This document shows, piece by piece, positions 34,806 through 44,178 of a DNA stretch of 64,000 bases. Position 1 is the first letter of the stretch. Every line of letters starts with the position of its first letter. This DNA comes from Thermohalobaculum sp039513195 (GTDB lineage Bacteria > Pseudomonadota > Alphaproteobacteria > Rhodobacterales > Rhodobacteraceae), in contig JBCCRM010000019.1 of the NCBI GenBank assembly GCA_039513195.1, positions 1 to 64,000 on the forward strand, written 5' to 3'. The notes under the pieces were generated by a model, which ran no database searches, was not told the DNA's origin, and saw only the letters and a program-made list of their open reading frames with translations. The position numbers were made by a program, and so were the translations under genes.

Positions 34806-36179
34806 ATGAGCATCGCGAGCGCGCTGGTCGAGCTGAAGCGGCGGTTTCCAGGGCGTGTCAGCCAAGCGGCAGCCGTGCTGGAGGCGCACGGCAAGGACGA
34901 GGCGCATCACAGGCCGCATCTTCCCGATGCCGTGCTCTGGCCCGAAACGACCGAGGAGGTCGCCCAGACCGCCGAGATCTGCCACGCGCATTTCTGCCCG
35001 ATCGTGCCCTGGGGCACCGGCACCTCGCTAGAAGGGCATGTGATCCCGGTCCAGGGCGGCCTATCGCTCGACTTCTCCCAGATGAATCGGGTGCTGGCAG
35101 TCAATGCCGAGGATATGGACGCGGTCGTCCAGCCCGGCGTGCGGCGCAAACAGCTCAACGAGGATCTGCGGGCGACCGGCCTTTTCTTCGCGGTCGATCC
35201 GGGGGCAGATGCCTCCATCGGCGGGATGGCGTCGACTCGCGCCTCCGGCACCTGTGCCGTGCGCTATGGCACGATGCGGGAAACTGTGTTGGCGCTCGAA
35301 GTGGTGCTGGCCGATGGCAGAGTGATCCGGACAGGCACCCGGGCGCGGAAATCCTCGGCAGGCTACGACCTGACGCGGCTCTTGGTCGGGTCCGAGGGCA
35401 CGCTTGGCATCATCACCGAACTGACCCTCAGGCTCCATGGACAGCCGGAGGCGATCTCGGCCGCCACCTGTGCCTTTCCAAGCATCGAGGACGCCGTGAA
35501 GGTGGTGATCGAGACGATCCAATGCGGCGTGCCGGTGGCGCGGATCGAGCTTCTTGACGAGCTTCAGATCCGCGGTTTCAACGCCTATGCGGGCTATGAA
35601 CTGCCGGAGGCGCCGACGCTTTTCCTGGAATTCCACGGCTCGCCCGACGGGGTCACCGAACAGGCGGAGATGGTGGGCGCCCTCGCCGAAGGGCATGGGG
35701 TCATGGGCTTCGAATGGACTAAGGAGACCGAGGCGCGGAGCCGGCTTTGGCAGGCGCGTCACGACGCCTATTACGCGGCGAAGTCGCTGCGCCCCGGGTC
35801 GGAAGGCTATGTCACGGATGCGTGCGTGCCGATCAGCCGATTGGCGGAGGCGATTGCCGAGACCAAGGCGGACCTCGCGGAATCCGATCTGATCGCACCC
35901 CTGGTCGGCCATGTCGGCGACGGGAATTTCCATCTGGCGATTTTGGTCGATCCGCAAGCGCCGGAGGAGACGGCGGAGGCAGCGCGGCTCGCCGACCGGA
36001 TCTCGGAACGCGCGCTGCGCCTCGGCGGGACGGTAACGGGAGAACATGGCGTCGGCCTCGGCAAACAGCGCTTCATGGGCCAAGAGCATGGCGAGGCCTG
36101 GGGCGTGATGGGAGAGATCAAGCGGGTGCTCGACCCACATAACATCCTCAATCCCGGCAAGGTGGTCGCCTCCAATTGA
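34806..36179 (+). CDS. FAD-linked D-lactate dehydrogenase / glycolate oxidase GlcD-type flavoprotein
   Basis: 457 aa from ATG 34806 with GGGAGAG upstream. FAD-binding type 4 domain: VPWGTGTSLEGHVIPVQGGLSLDFS, GADASIGGMASTRASGTCAVRYGTMRE, and LLVGSEGTLGIITE; the FAD-linked oxidase C-terminal domain has LVGHVGDGNFHLAI and TVTGEHGVGLGKQRF with catalytic His residues. Oxidises a 2-hydroxyacid (D-lactate most likely for this subfamily) and passes electrons to a cytochrome or quinone. No iron-sulfur or GlcE/GlcF subunits follow, which favours a D-lactate dehydrogenase (cytochrome) rather than glycolate oxidase. Confidence 0.9.
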   Translation: MSIASALVELKRRFPGRVSQAAAVLEAHGKDEAHHRPHLPDAVLWPETTEEVAQTAEICHAHFCPIVPWGTGTSLEGHVIPVQGGLSLDFSQMNRVLAVNAEDMDAVVQPGVRRKQLNEDLRATGLFFAVDPGADASIGGMASTRASGTCAVRYGTMRETVLALEVVLADGRVIRTGTRARKSSAGYDLTRLLVGSEGTLGIITELTLRLHGQPEAISAATCAFPSIEDAVKVVIETIQCGVPVARIELLDELQIRGFNAYAGYELPEAPTLFLEFHGSPDGVTEQAEMVGALAEGHGVMGFEWTKETEARSRLWQARHDAYYAAKSLRPGSEGYVTDACVPISRLAEAIAETKADLAESDLIAPLVGHVGDGNFHLAILVDPQAPEETAEAARLADRISERALRLGGTVTGEHGVGLGKQRFMGQEHGEAWGVMGEIKRVLDPHNILNPGKVVASN

Positions 36180-36497
36180 GCGTTCCGCGAAAGAACGCGG
36201 CGGCGTTTTCGCTCTGGTCTCAGGGTGTTGCCCATTGGACTACGTTTTCCGCCGGGGCCGTGCCGGCCCCGCCGTCCAGGCCGCCGCGACACCCTCCCGG
36301 CTTGTGGCTGCGCGGGCGAACGCGGCGGAGAACCAACAGCGGTGCAAATGGCCAGGCCGCGGGCGCAAGGCGGCCCGCTCAGGCCAAACAGTTGCAAAGG
36401 CCCGGCCCAGTCGAATATGCCAGGTCCCTGGCAAACCTGATGGCACCACGGGCTGACCCAGGAAAGAAGCGCCCGCGGCGGTGCCACAAGCGCTTCC

Positions 36498-36604
36498 CTA
36501 GAGCATTTTCCAGCCAATCTGAATCGGATTGGCATCGTGAAAATGCGCCCAAACAATACCTTAGAGCGCGAGAACCGATGCAATCGGGTCGGAAAGCGCT
36601 CTAG
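36498..36604. repeat. 107-bp palindromic interspersed repeat (CTAGAGC...GCTCTAG)
   Basis: Imperfect 14-bp terminal inverted repeats (12/14 match; CTAGAGCATTTTCC at 36498-36511 against GGAAAGCGCTCTAG at 36591-36604). Internal hairpin GCCAATC-TGAATCG-GATTGGC (36513-36533) and a smaller one near 36570. Closely similar sequences are abundant intergenic repeats in many alphaproteobacteria. The preceding 36180-36497 has a G+C-rich hairpin near 36259 and no recognisable gene. Confidence 0.75.
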
Positions 36605-36800
36605 AGGCGCGCCGCGGGCGCAGACCCTGCCACGGGCCGGACGGCAAACGCGGCGCCCTGAGGCTCCCCCGGAAGGTACGGCCATCCGGCGCCCGCGTTA
36701 CCGCGGAGCAGACCGTTTGCCCGTCCTCGAACAACACAGCGCAACGGTTTCGAAACGCCTAATGAGCGATTTAACGGGCGCGGGCAACCATCTCTTGTTC

Positions 36801-37128
36801 TCAGATCTGGAGGCTCTCCCTCTCACAGCCAACCGGATCCACAAAGCCGGTCTCGTGACCCGATCTCGCATCAAGGGTGAAGAGAGTCTCCAGCAGCCCG
36901 ATCTGACAGCGCATCGCGATGGCGAGGCCCACCTCCCCAACGAATTCGGTAAGAGCGCCGCCGCCACCCGCTCGGTGCAATCGCTCATCACGCCGAGGGT
37001 GGCGCTAGCCGCTGTTGTGCCCGCCGTGGTCGGGCGGCTCCGCGACCAACAACCGATCGGCTCCCCAGACCACGCCAATCGCTACGGGGCCGATAAATCG
37101 CACCTCGCCCGCCCATGGCGCGAAGGGC
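36801..37128 (-). pseudogene. decayed NUDIX hydrolase gene
   Basis: One minus-strand frame, read through an internal TAG, spells LLPFAPWAGEVRFIGPVAIGVVWGADRLLVAEPPDHGG, then RAGGGGALTEFVGEVGLAIAM and LLETLFTLDARSGHETGFVDPV. This matches the outline of NUDIX hydrolases (VVWRGDRLLVAE; NUDIX box; L-E-N-L-Y-x-x-x-G-x-x-G-H-E-x-x-F-V), but the box has lost its REXXEE residues and the frame has a stop. No start codon fits. The assignment rests on visual similarity. Confidence 0.5.
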
Positions 37129-37141
37129 AACAGCCTGGCCG

Positions 37142-38824
37142 TCACGCCGCCGTCTCGGCGTTTTGCATCAGCGCCCTGGCAGCGGACTGCGCCTCCGGCG
37201 TCACTGCCTCGCCGGCCAGCATCCGCGCAATCTCCGCCATGCGAGCTGGCTCATCCAATGCCTCGACGGTGGTCCGCGTGATCGCCTCGTCGCCGTTCCC
37301 CTGGGCGTCTTTCGAGATCCGCCAATGATGCCCACCCTGAGCGGCCACCTGCGGGCTATGGGTCACCACCAAAATCTGCGCGTTTCGGGCAAGACGCGCC
37401 AAGCGCCGCCCAACCGCATCGGCTGTGGCCCCCCCGACGCCGCGGTCGATCTCGTCGAAGATCAGCGTCAGCCCCTCGGACCGAGCCGCGAGGCAGACCT
37501 TCAGCGCCAAGAGGAAGCGGGACAGCTCGCCACCGCTGGCGATCGCATCGATCGGCCCCGCCGGCAGTCCGGGATTGATCGCCGCCGCGAAGACCACCTC
37601 GTCCACGCCCTGCGGACCCGCCTGGCCCTGCGTTATCGCGGTTTCGAACCGGGCAGCTTCCATTTTCAGGGGCGCCAACTCCGCGGTCACCTGCGCATCC
37701 AGCCGTGCCGCAGCCTGGCGCCGGAGGAGGCCCAGCCCCTCAGCGGCGGTCCCATAGGCGGCCTCCGCCTCGGCCGCCACGCGCTCCAGCGCTTGGATCC
37801 GATCTTTGCCCGCATCGATGGCATCGAGCCGCCCGGCGAGCGACAGGGCCAAATCAGGCAACGCCTCAGGCACCGTGTCGTGCTTGCGCGCCAAGGCCCG
37901 GATCGCGAACAGGCGCTCCTCCACTGCCTCCAAACGGCCCTCGTCGAAGGAGAGCCAGTCCAGCGCCTCCGCGACACCGGTTTGGGCATCGCCGAGCTCA
38001 ACCATCGCGCGGTCGAGCGCCTCTATGGCGGGATCGAGCCGCCCCTCCGCCTCTTCCGCCGCGCGGCTAAGGCGGTTCAGCGCATCGGCCACCGCCCCCT
38101 CGGCACCAGAGCCAGCGAGCGAGTCCGCCGCCTTGCCGATCTCCTCGCGCAGCCGCCCGGCGCGCTGGATCAACCGTCGCTCGGCATCGAGGGCGTCGTC
38201 CTCCCCCGGCTGCGGGTCGAGCCGCGACAGTTCGTCCACCGCGTGGCGCAGATACTCCGCATCTTCCGCCGCGCGGGCCAGGGCCTCCCGCGCCTCGGCA
38301 AGGGCACGTACCGCCGCGTCGGCCGCCGCCCAGGTCGCCCGCGTCTCGGCGAGGGCGGGTCTGGCACCAGCAAAGGCATCGAGCTGGCCGCGATGCGCCT
38401 TGCGGTCCAAAAGGCCCCGGTCGTCATGCTGGCCGTGAACCTCGACGAGGAGAGCGCCGAGCCGGGCCAAAACCTCGGCCCCGGCGCGCTGATCGTTCAC
38501 AAAACCCCGGGCCGGACCATTCGCACCGGCAACCCGGCGCAGGACCAACGTGCCGGGCTCGTCGCCCTCGAGCGCCAACTCCGAAAGCACTGCCTGGGCC
38601 GGATGACCGTCGGCCAGCTCGAACACTGCCGTCACGCTGCCCTGGGCCGCGCCCGCACGCACCAAATCTCGCCGCGGTTTCCGCCCCAGCGCAAACCCCA
38701 AGGCGTCGAGAAGGATCGATTTCCCCGCCCCCGTTTCGCCGGTGAGCACGTTCAACCCGATCCGGAAATCCAGATCCAACCTCTCGATCAGAACGATGTC
38801 ACGGATCGAGAGGGTTCTCAGCAT
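37142..38824 (-). CDS. recN: DNA repair protein RecN
   Basis: 560 aa. SMC-like ATPase: Walker A GETGAGKSILLDALGFALG near the N-terminus, long coiled-coil middle (about residues 150-400), ABC signature LSRFLLALK-region (GGELSRFLLALKVCLAA) and Walker B LTLIFDEIDRGVGG. Acts on double-strand break ends during recombinational repair. The start MLRTLSIRDIVLIERLDLDF is the family norm. Last gene of the dcw-linked group here; ligA, which often follows recN in relatives, is absent and a NUDIX remnant lies downstream. Confidence 0.96.
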   Translation of the reverse strand: MLRTLSIRDIVLIERLDLDFRIGLNVLTGETGAGKSILLDALGFALGRKPRRDLVRAGAAQGSVTAVFELADGHPAQAVLSELALEGDEPGTLVLRRVAGANGPARGFVNDQRAGAEVLARLGALLVEVHGQHDDRGLLDRKAHRGQLDAFAGARPALAETRATWAAADAAVRALAEAREALARAAEDAEYLRHAVDELSRLDPQPGEDDALDAERRLIQRAGRLREEIGKAADSLAGSGAEGAVADALNRLSRAAEEAEGRLDPAIEALDRAMVELGDAQTGVAEALDWLSFDEGRLEAVEERLFAIRALARKHDTVPEALPDLALSLAGRLDAIDAGKDRIQALERVAAEAEAAYGTAAEGLGLLRRQAAARLDAQVTAELAPLKMEAARFETAITQGQAGPQGVDEVVFAAAINPGLPAGPIDAIASGGELSRFLLALKVCLAARSEGLTLIFDEIDRGVGGATADAVGRRLARLARNAQILVVTHSPQVAAQGGHHWRISKDAQGNGDEAITRTTVEALDEPARMAEIARMLAGEAVTPEAQSAARALMQNAETAA

Positions 38825-38843
38825 CTCCGTCCGGCCACACCGC

Positions 38844-39686
38844 TCAGAGCCACTTGCCCTGGATCACCCGGCGATAGACGCGGCTGAAGAAGCCGTCGCT
38901 GGCGCGTTCATCCTCCGGCAACAGATTGCGTCCGGTCAAAAGCTCGTAGGAGTTTGCATACCAGTTCGAGCCGGGAAAGTTGTTGCCGAGCACCGCCGCC
39001 GCGGCTACGGCCTCCCCCTCCAAGCCCAGGGCGAGATAGGCCTCGACCAGGCGGTGCAGCGCTTCCGGCGTCTGGCTGGTGGTCTGGTACTTGTCGACCA
39101 CCACGCGGAACCGGTTGATCGCCGCCGTGTAGTGGCCCCGTTTCAGGTAATACCGCCCAACCGACATCTCCTTCCCGGCCAGGTGATCATTGGTCAGGTC
39201 GATTTTCAGATCCGCCTCGCGCGCGAAATCGCTACGGGGATAGCGGGTGGTCACTTCGCGCAGCTCGCGCAGGGCGTTCTGGGTGGTTCCCTGGTCGCGA
39301 CCGACATCCACGATGTTGTCGTAATAGGTCAGCGCAATCAGATACTGCGCATAGGGCGCGTCGACATCCGAAGGGTAAAGGTCGATGTATCGCCGGGCCG
39401 AAGCACGGGCCGCCGCATAGTCCCGCCCTTCATAGGAGGAGTACGCGGACATGATGATTGCGCGCTTCGCAAGCTGCGAAAAAGGGTAGAGCCGTTCGAT
39501 CTCATTGTATGTCTGCGCCGCCTGCAGCTGGTTCCCATCCTGCAGCTGGCCCTGCGCCATGTCGAAGATTTCCCGCGCGGACTTGCTCTCGATCGGCTCG
39601 GGCTCGCCCGGCAGTGCCGAGCATGCACTTACAACAAAGGCCGCCGCGAGCAGCGCCGCGCCGCGGGAAAGAAGGGGGTTGATCAT
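38844..39686 (-). CDS. bamD: outer membrane protein assembly factor BamD
   Basis: 280 aa from ATG 39686 (MINPLLSRGAALLAAAFVVSACSALPG) with a lipobox Cys at about residue 22, so an outer-membrane-anchored lipoprotein. Five tetratricopeptide-like helical repeats follow (e.g. AQTYNEIERLYPFSQLAKRAIIMSAYSSYEGRDYAAARASARRYIDLYP). BamD is the essential partner of BamA in the beta-barrel assembly machine. Between lpxC and recN, 19 bp upstream of recN. Confidence 0.95.
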   Translation of the reverse strand: MINPLLSRGAALLAAAFVVSACSALPGEPEPIESKSAREIFDMAQGQLQDGNQLQAAQTYNEIERLYPFSQLAKRAIIMSAYSSYEGRDYAAARASARRYIDLYPSDVDAPYAQYLIALTYYDNIVDVGRDQGTTQNALRELREVTTRYPRSDFAREADLKIDLTNDHLAGKEMSVGRYYLKRGHYTAAINRFRVVVDKYQTTSQTPEALHRLVEAYLALGLEGEAVAAAAVLGNNFPGSNWYANSYELLTGRNLLPEDERASDGFFSRVYRRVIQGKWL

Positions 39687-39815
39687 GCACGGTCTCCACA
39701 CCTGTCGGGGCGTCTTGCGGCGCGCCCTTTCTGCGGAGGCATCATAGACAGGATTTTCGGCCGCGCAAAGTACAGGCGGTGCCGCTTGGGGCTTATCGGA
39801 CCGACTGGCCGGGTG

Positions 39816-40742
39816 TCATCCGGCCAATGCGCTTGCCATCGTGCCCCCTGCATCGGCATCGACCGGGTCGAGACCCAGCGCCGCCTCGGTAGGCATTGGC
39901 ACCCAATCCCAGGACTTGGGTTGGTCGAACAGAGCCCGGAGCAGTTGGTTGGTCAGGCCATGGCCCGCCTTCTCGCCGACATAGGCGCCGAGGATCGGTG
40001 CCCCGGCAAGAGCCAGATCGCCGAGCGCATCGAGCATCTTATGGCGCACGAATTCGTCCCGCCGGCGCAGGCCCCCAGGGTTCAGGACGCGGCCCTGATC
40101 GACCACAATGGCATTTTCCAGGCTACCGCCGCGCGCCAGTCCGGCACGGCGCAATTGTTCCACCTCGGTGAGATGGCCGAAGGTCCGGCAATCCGCCAGC
40201 TCCCGCATCACATCTCGGCCGGACAGGGTCAGCTCCAGAGACTGGCTACCGATCGCCGGATCCGCGAAGTCGATGTGAAAGCCGATGCTGAGTTGCATCG
40301 CAGGCATCAGGATCGCCCATTTGCCCTCCGCCTCCACCGAGACCGGGCGCAGGATCCGGATCGCGCGGGATGGCTGCCCGATGGAGCGCAGTCCAACCTC
40401 CGCCATGCGCCGCATGAAGGGCATCGCACTGCCATCCATGATCGGTACTTCCGGTCCGTCGAGTTCGACCCGGCAATCGCTTACCCCGGCGCCAGCTAGA
40501 GCCGCCATCAAATGCTCGACCGTGCCGACCGACACCCCATGGTCGTTGGTCAGCCGGCTGCAAAGCTGCGTGTCGCTGACAAGATCGTACCGCGCCGGAA
40601 CCGTCCCCGTACCCGGCACCACATCGGTGCGCACAAAAACGATGCCGCCACCGCGGGCGGGCCGCAGTCTTGCAGTTACGCGCTGTCCGCTGTGAAGACC
40701 GGTGCCGGTGAAACTCACCGAAGCTGCCAGTGTCTTGCGCAT
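39816..40742 (-). CDS. lpxC: UDP-3-O-acyl-N-acetylglucosamine deacetylase
   Basis: 308 aa from ATG 40742 (MRKTLAASVSFTGTGLHSG); the open frame extends upstream to 40781. Zn-binding His in VEHLMAALAG and the HKMLDALGD pair (His and Asp) are present, as is the invariant ILGAYVGEKAGHGLTNQLLRALF. Deacetylation commits precursor to lipid A synthesis. The gene follows the ftsZ terminator, so it probably has its own promoter in the 40743-40910 gap. Confidence 0.96.
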   Translation of the reverse strand: MRKTLAASVSFTGTGLHSGQRVTARLRPARGGGIVFVRTDVVPGTGTVPARYDLVSDTQLCSRLTNDHGVSVGTVEHLMAALAGAGVSDCRVELDGPEVPIMDGSAMPFMRRMAEVGLRSIGQPSRAIRILRPVSVEAEGKWAILMPAMQLSIGFHIDFADPAIGSQSLELTLSGRDVMRELADCRTFGHLTEVEQLRRAGLARGGSLENAIVVDQGRVLNPGGLRRRDEFVRHKMLDALGDLALAGAPILGAYVGEKAGHGLTNQLLRALFDQPKSWDWVPMPTEAALGLDPVDADAGGTMASALAG

Positions 40743-40910
40743 TCTCTGCCCCCCAAAGGTCGTTGGCACGTGGCCGGCCACTCGTCTGTTTGGTTCTGTT
40801 TGGTAAAGTGACGAAACCCGCGCCGAAAGGTGTGCATTCTTTGCGCCCTCGGCAGCCCCTGCTCAAATCAATCTTTATGACGCTCTGCAACAAAGCTTCG
40901 TAACGTGCAT

Positions 40911-40942
40911 GAAAAAGACCGCCTTCCCCATTAAGAAGGCGG
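40911..40942 (-). terminator. rho-independent terminator after ftsZ
   Basis: On the minus strand GCCGCCTTC, an eight-base loop, GAAGGCGG, followed by a T-rich tail (complement of GAAAAAG at 40911-40917). It lies 38 bp beyond the ftsZ stop and ahead of lpxC, so it should end most dcw transcripts there. Confidence 0.7.
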
Positions 40943-40979
40943 CCAGAGAGAGGAGAGTCATAGCCTTAGAGCGCCCTGC

Positions 40980-42704
40980 TCAATTGGCCTGTCGGCGCAA
41001 AAAGGCGGGGATATCGCCATCGTCATCCTCGGCCCGCTCACGGTCTGCGCCGTTCTGATCGGCCCGGTCGAGCCGCGGATCGGCAGCCTGGCCGCCGCCT
41101 GCGACCCGGTGGATCAGCTTGTTGATGGTAAAGAGGCCCCGCCCGGCAGCAGACCCGTTTTCACCCGCATTGCCTCGCTCGGCAAACCCGCGGCGTGGCA
41201 TCCCCATGGCGGTATCGGCCCGCAAACCGGCGCTGTCCTGGGGTTGAGCCTGCTGCTCGATGGAGCCGGTATCGAGCGAAGCCTGATCGATGTCGAACAT
41301 CGCCGATGCCTCGTCCCGAGCGGGGTTCGGCTCCTCCTGACGCCTCGCACGGGCATCCAAAGCGCGTTGCCGGACTTCTTCCGCCCGGGCACGGATATCG
41401 GCGGGCGACGGCGCGACAGCGGCCTTACGCTCCAATGGCTCGGATGCGGGCGGCGTGGTCGCTGCCGCGGCCCGCTGCGATGCACTGCGCGCAACGGGCG
41501 CTTCCGGCGCCGGGTTCTGTGCGGCTTCGGGCTCCGGCGCAGCTTCGGCGGTCTGCTGTGCCGCCTCAGGGCTTGGGGTGCTGCGGGTCGGCCATTCCGT
41601 TCGGCTTGGTGGTGCCGGTGGGCGCGACTGGCCCGTGGCGCGGCCGAGCGCCCCACGGAGTGCGGAAATTCCGGTCGCGTCAGTCACCGCGGGGCGGCGC
41701 CGGGGTGCTGGCTCGATCGGCACCCGCTCCACCGCGTTCTCGGCGTCGATGCCCGTGGCGACAACCGACACACGCATCTTTCCCTCCATGTCCGGATCGA
41801 TGGCGGAGCCGAACTTGATCAACGCATCGTTGTCGACCTCGTCCTTGATGCGGTTCGCCGCCTCGTCCATCTCGAACAGTGTCAGGTCATAGCCACCGGT
41901 GATGTTGATCAAGACACCCTTGGCGCCCTTCAAGCTCACCTCGTCGAGCAGCGGATTGGCGATCGCCTTTTCCGCCGCATCGATGGCCCGGGTTTCGCCC
42001 TCGGCCTCGCCGGTGCCCATCATTGCCTTGCCCATCTCTTCCATCACCGAGCGGACATCGGCGAAGTCGAGATTGATCATACCTGGGCGCACCATCAAGT
42101 CGGTGACGCCCTGCACACCCTGATAGAGCACATCGTCCGCCATCATGAACGCCTCGACAAAAGTCGTGCGCTCCGAAGCCACCTGGAACAGGTTCTGGTT
42201 CGGGATGACGATCAGCGTATCGACATATTTCTGCATCTCGTCGACGCCAGCCTCGGCGAGCATCATCCGCCGCGCACCTTCGAAATGGAACGGCTTGGTC
42301 ACGACACCGACGGTCAGAATGCCCATCTCGCGCGCGACCTTCGCGACCACGGGGGCCGCCCCAGTGCCCGTGCCGCCGCCCATGCCGCCGGTGATGAAGC
42401 ACATATGGCAACCGTCGAGATGGTTGGCGATCTCTTCCATCGACTCTTCGGCCGCCGTCATACCGACATCGGGTTTCGAGCCTGCGCCGAGACCGCGCGT
42501 CACACCGGTGCCGAGCTGGATCGACCGGCTCGCCTTCGAGTTCTTCAGCGCCTGGGCATCGGTGTTGGCCGCGATGAATTCCACGCCCTCAAGCTTTTTC
42601 TCGATCATGTTATTGACGGCATTGCCGCCGGCGCCGCCAACGCCGAACACGGTAATCCGTGCCCGCAGATCCAGATCGTTCGGTTCTTTCAAATTCAAGA
42701 CCAT
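40980..42704 (-). CDS. ftsZ: cell division protein FtsZ
   Basis: 574 aa from ATG 42704 (MVLNLKEPNDLDLRARITVFGVGGAGGNAVNNMIE). GTP-binding GGMGGGTGTGAAP tubulin signature, T7 loop NLDFADVRSVMEEMGKAMMGTG. After the globular core a disordered Pro/Ala/Glu-rich linker of roughly 230 residues (about 320-555) leads to the conserved C-terminal peptide DIPAFLRRQAN that docks FtsA and ZipA/other partners. Such a long linker is typical of Rhodobacterales FtsZ. Polymerises into the Z-ring. Separated from ftsA by about 120 bp. Confidence 0.97.
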   Translation of the reverse strand: MVLNLKEPNDLDLRARITVFGVGGAGGNAVNNMIEKKLEGVEFIAANTDAQALKNSKASRSIQLGTGVTRGLGAGSKPDVGMTAAEESMEEIANHLDGCHMCFITGGMGGGTGTGAAPVVAKVAREMGILTVGVVTKPFHFEGARRMMLAEAGVDEMQKYVDTLIVIPNQNLFQVASERTTFVEAFMMADDVLYQGVQGVTDLMVRPGMINLDFADVRSVMEEMGKAMMGTGEAEGETRAIDAAEKAIANPLLDEVSLKGAKGVLINITGGYDLTLFEMDEAANRIKDEVDNDALIKFGSAIDPDMEGKMRVSVVATGIDAENAVERVPIEPAPRRRPAVTDATGISALRGALGRATGQSRPPAPPSRTEWPTRSTPSPEAAQQTAEAAPEPEAAQNPAPEAPVARSASQRAAAATTPPASEPLERKAAVAPSPADIRARAEEVRQRALDARARRQEEPNPARDEASAMFDIDQASLDTGSIEQQAQPQDSAGLRADTAMGMPRRGFAERGNAGENGSAAGRGLFTINKLIHRVAGGGQAADPRLDRADQNGADRERAEDDDGDIPAFLRRQAN

Positions 42705-42825
42705 GATCTCTGCCTCTTCTTTGTTCTGGGCGCTCGCAACCCGTTCAGAGGGCTGGGACGCGTTCGTTGCTCGAAGTTTCCCTATCGTCGACACCCACGC
42801 GTATTCGGCTTTCGCTTAAGCACGC

Positions 42826-44178
42826 TTACCAACTCGTCCGTATCCACCGGATGATCTCCGAGGCCCGCCCACGGGCCGACCAGGGCCGCGGCGCCTCGAA
42901 ATCCCAGAGCTCGTCATGGGGCCTCAGCGCATAAAGCGCGAGACCGACGGCCGCTGCGTTGTCCGGGCCCGAAAGCGCCTGCGGTAGGCCGGCGATACGC
43001 AGCGGCCGGCCGATCCGCGGTCGGCGGCCCAAAATGCGGGTCGCCATCTCGTCGACACCCGGCATCTGGCAGGCCGCCCCGGTCAGCACCAGCGATCCGC
43101 CCGGCATCTCGTTCACCCCCAGCGCCGTCAGCCGCTTGCGCAGCAGACGAAACGTCTCCTCAAGCCGCGGGCGGATCACCCCAATCAGCATCCCGCGGGA
43201 GATCTGCCGCTGCTGCGGCGCGTCCTCCTCGCCGATCTGCGGCGCGTCGATGGCGTCTCGGTCATCGGCCCCGGTCGGGATCACGCCGCCATAGAGCGTC
43301 TTAACCCGTTCCGCATATACCTGGCGCATCAACAGACCCGCCGCGATATCCGCCGTGACATGGTCGCCGCCGAAGCGCACTTGGTCAACGCAAATGAGAT
43401 GGTCTCGCAAAAAGATCGCGCAAGAGGTTGAACCGCCACCCATATCAATAGACACAGCGCCGGTACGCTGCTCGTCTTCTACCAGCGCTGAAAGCCCCGA
43501 TGCATAGGAAGCGGAGACCACCCCGGCCAGATCCAGATCGCACTGTCTGACGCATTCCATCAAATTCGCAAGCGGTCTCGCAGCCACGGTCATAACGTGG
43601 AGAGCGACCGAGAGCCGCCGGCCGGTCATACCCCGCGGATCGGTGATCCCGGACTGATAATCAACCGAGATATCCACAGGCTGTGCGTGCAGGATCTGGC
43701 GGCCATCGCCAACTGGCGGTTCCGGGGCCGCAGCCAGCGCGTTCGAGATATCGCGCTCTGTCACCTGACCAGTCTCGGTCTCGACTTCGCCGACGGTCGA
43801 GAAGCTGGCGGGCTTGCCGCCGGAGAAACTGACGATGACCTGATCCACCCGCTCGACCCGAGGGGCTGCCATCTTCTCGGCATTCAACAATGCCAGGCGG
43901 ATCGCGCGCGCAGCCTCGTCCATATCGACGATCTCGCCGCGGCGCACACCGCGGGACTGCACGGTGCGCGCGCCCACCACTTCGACCGCGCCGAAAAGCG
44001 AGGTGCCGAGCTGATCGAGCCCGCCCCGGCCATCGGCGACACGGGCCGGGTCGAACCGCAGGACCAGACAGGTGATCTTGGACGAGCCGATATCGATCAC
44101 GCCCAACCGGCCCCGCTTCACCGCCATTTGCAGGCGCGCGCGCATCGCACGGTAGAGATCGGTGCGCGCGAAGTTCAT
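42826..44178 (-). CDS. ftsA: cell division protein FtsA
   Basis: 450 aa. Actin-like ATPase: GVIDIGSSKITCLV phosphate loop 1, SVALHVMTVAARPLANLMECV, and the second phosphate loop AVSIDMGGGSTSCAIF; C-terminal GVNEMPGGSLVLTGAACQMPGVDEMATRIL. Tethers the Z-ring to the membrane. The extreme C-terminus (ASEIIRWIRTSW) should be the amphipathic membrane-targeting helix. Overlaps ftsQ by four bases. Confidence 0.96.
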   Translation of the reverse strand: MNFARTDLYRAMRARLQMAVKRGRLGVIDIGSSKITCLVLRFDPARVADGRGGLDQLGTSLFGAVEVVGARTVQSRGVRRGEIVDMDEAARAIRLALLNAEKMAAPRVERVDQVIVSFSGGKPASFSTVGEVETETGQVTERDISNALAAAPEPPVGDGRQILHAQPVDISVDYQSGITDPRGMTGRRLSVALHVMTVAARPLANLMECVRQCDLDLAGVVSASYASGLSALVEDEQRTGAVSIDMGGGSTSCAIFLRDHLICVDQVRFGGDHVTADIAAGLLMRQVYAERVKTLYGGVIPTGADDRDAIDAPQIGEEDAPQQRQISRGMLIGVIRPRLEETFRLLRKRLTALGVNEMPGGSLVLTGAACQMPGVDEMATRILGRRPRIGRPLRIAGLPQALSGPDNAAAVGLALYALRPHDELWDFEAPRPWSARGRASEIIRWIRTSW

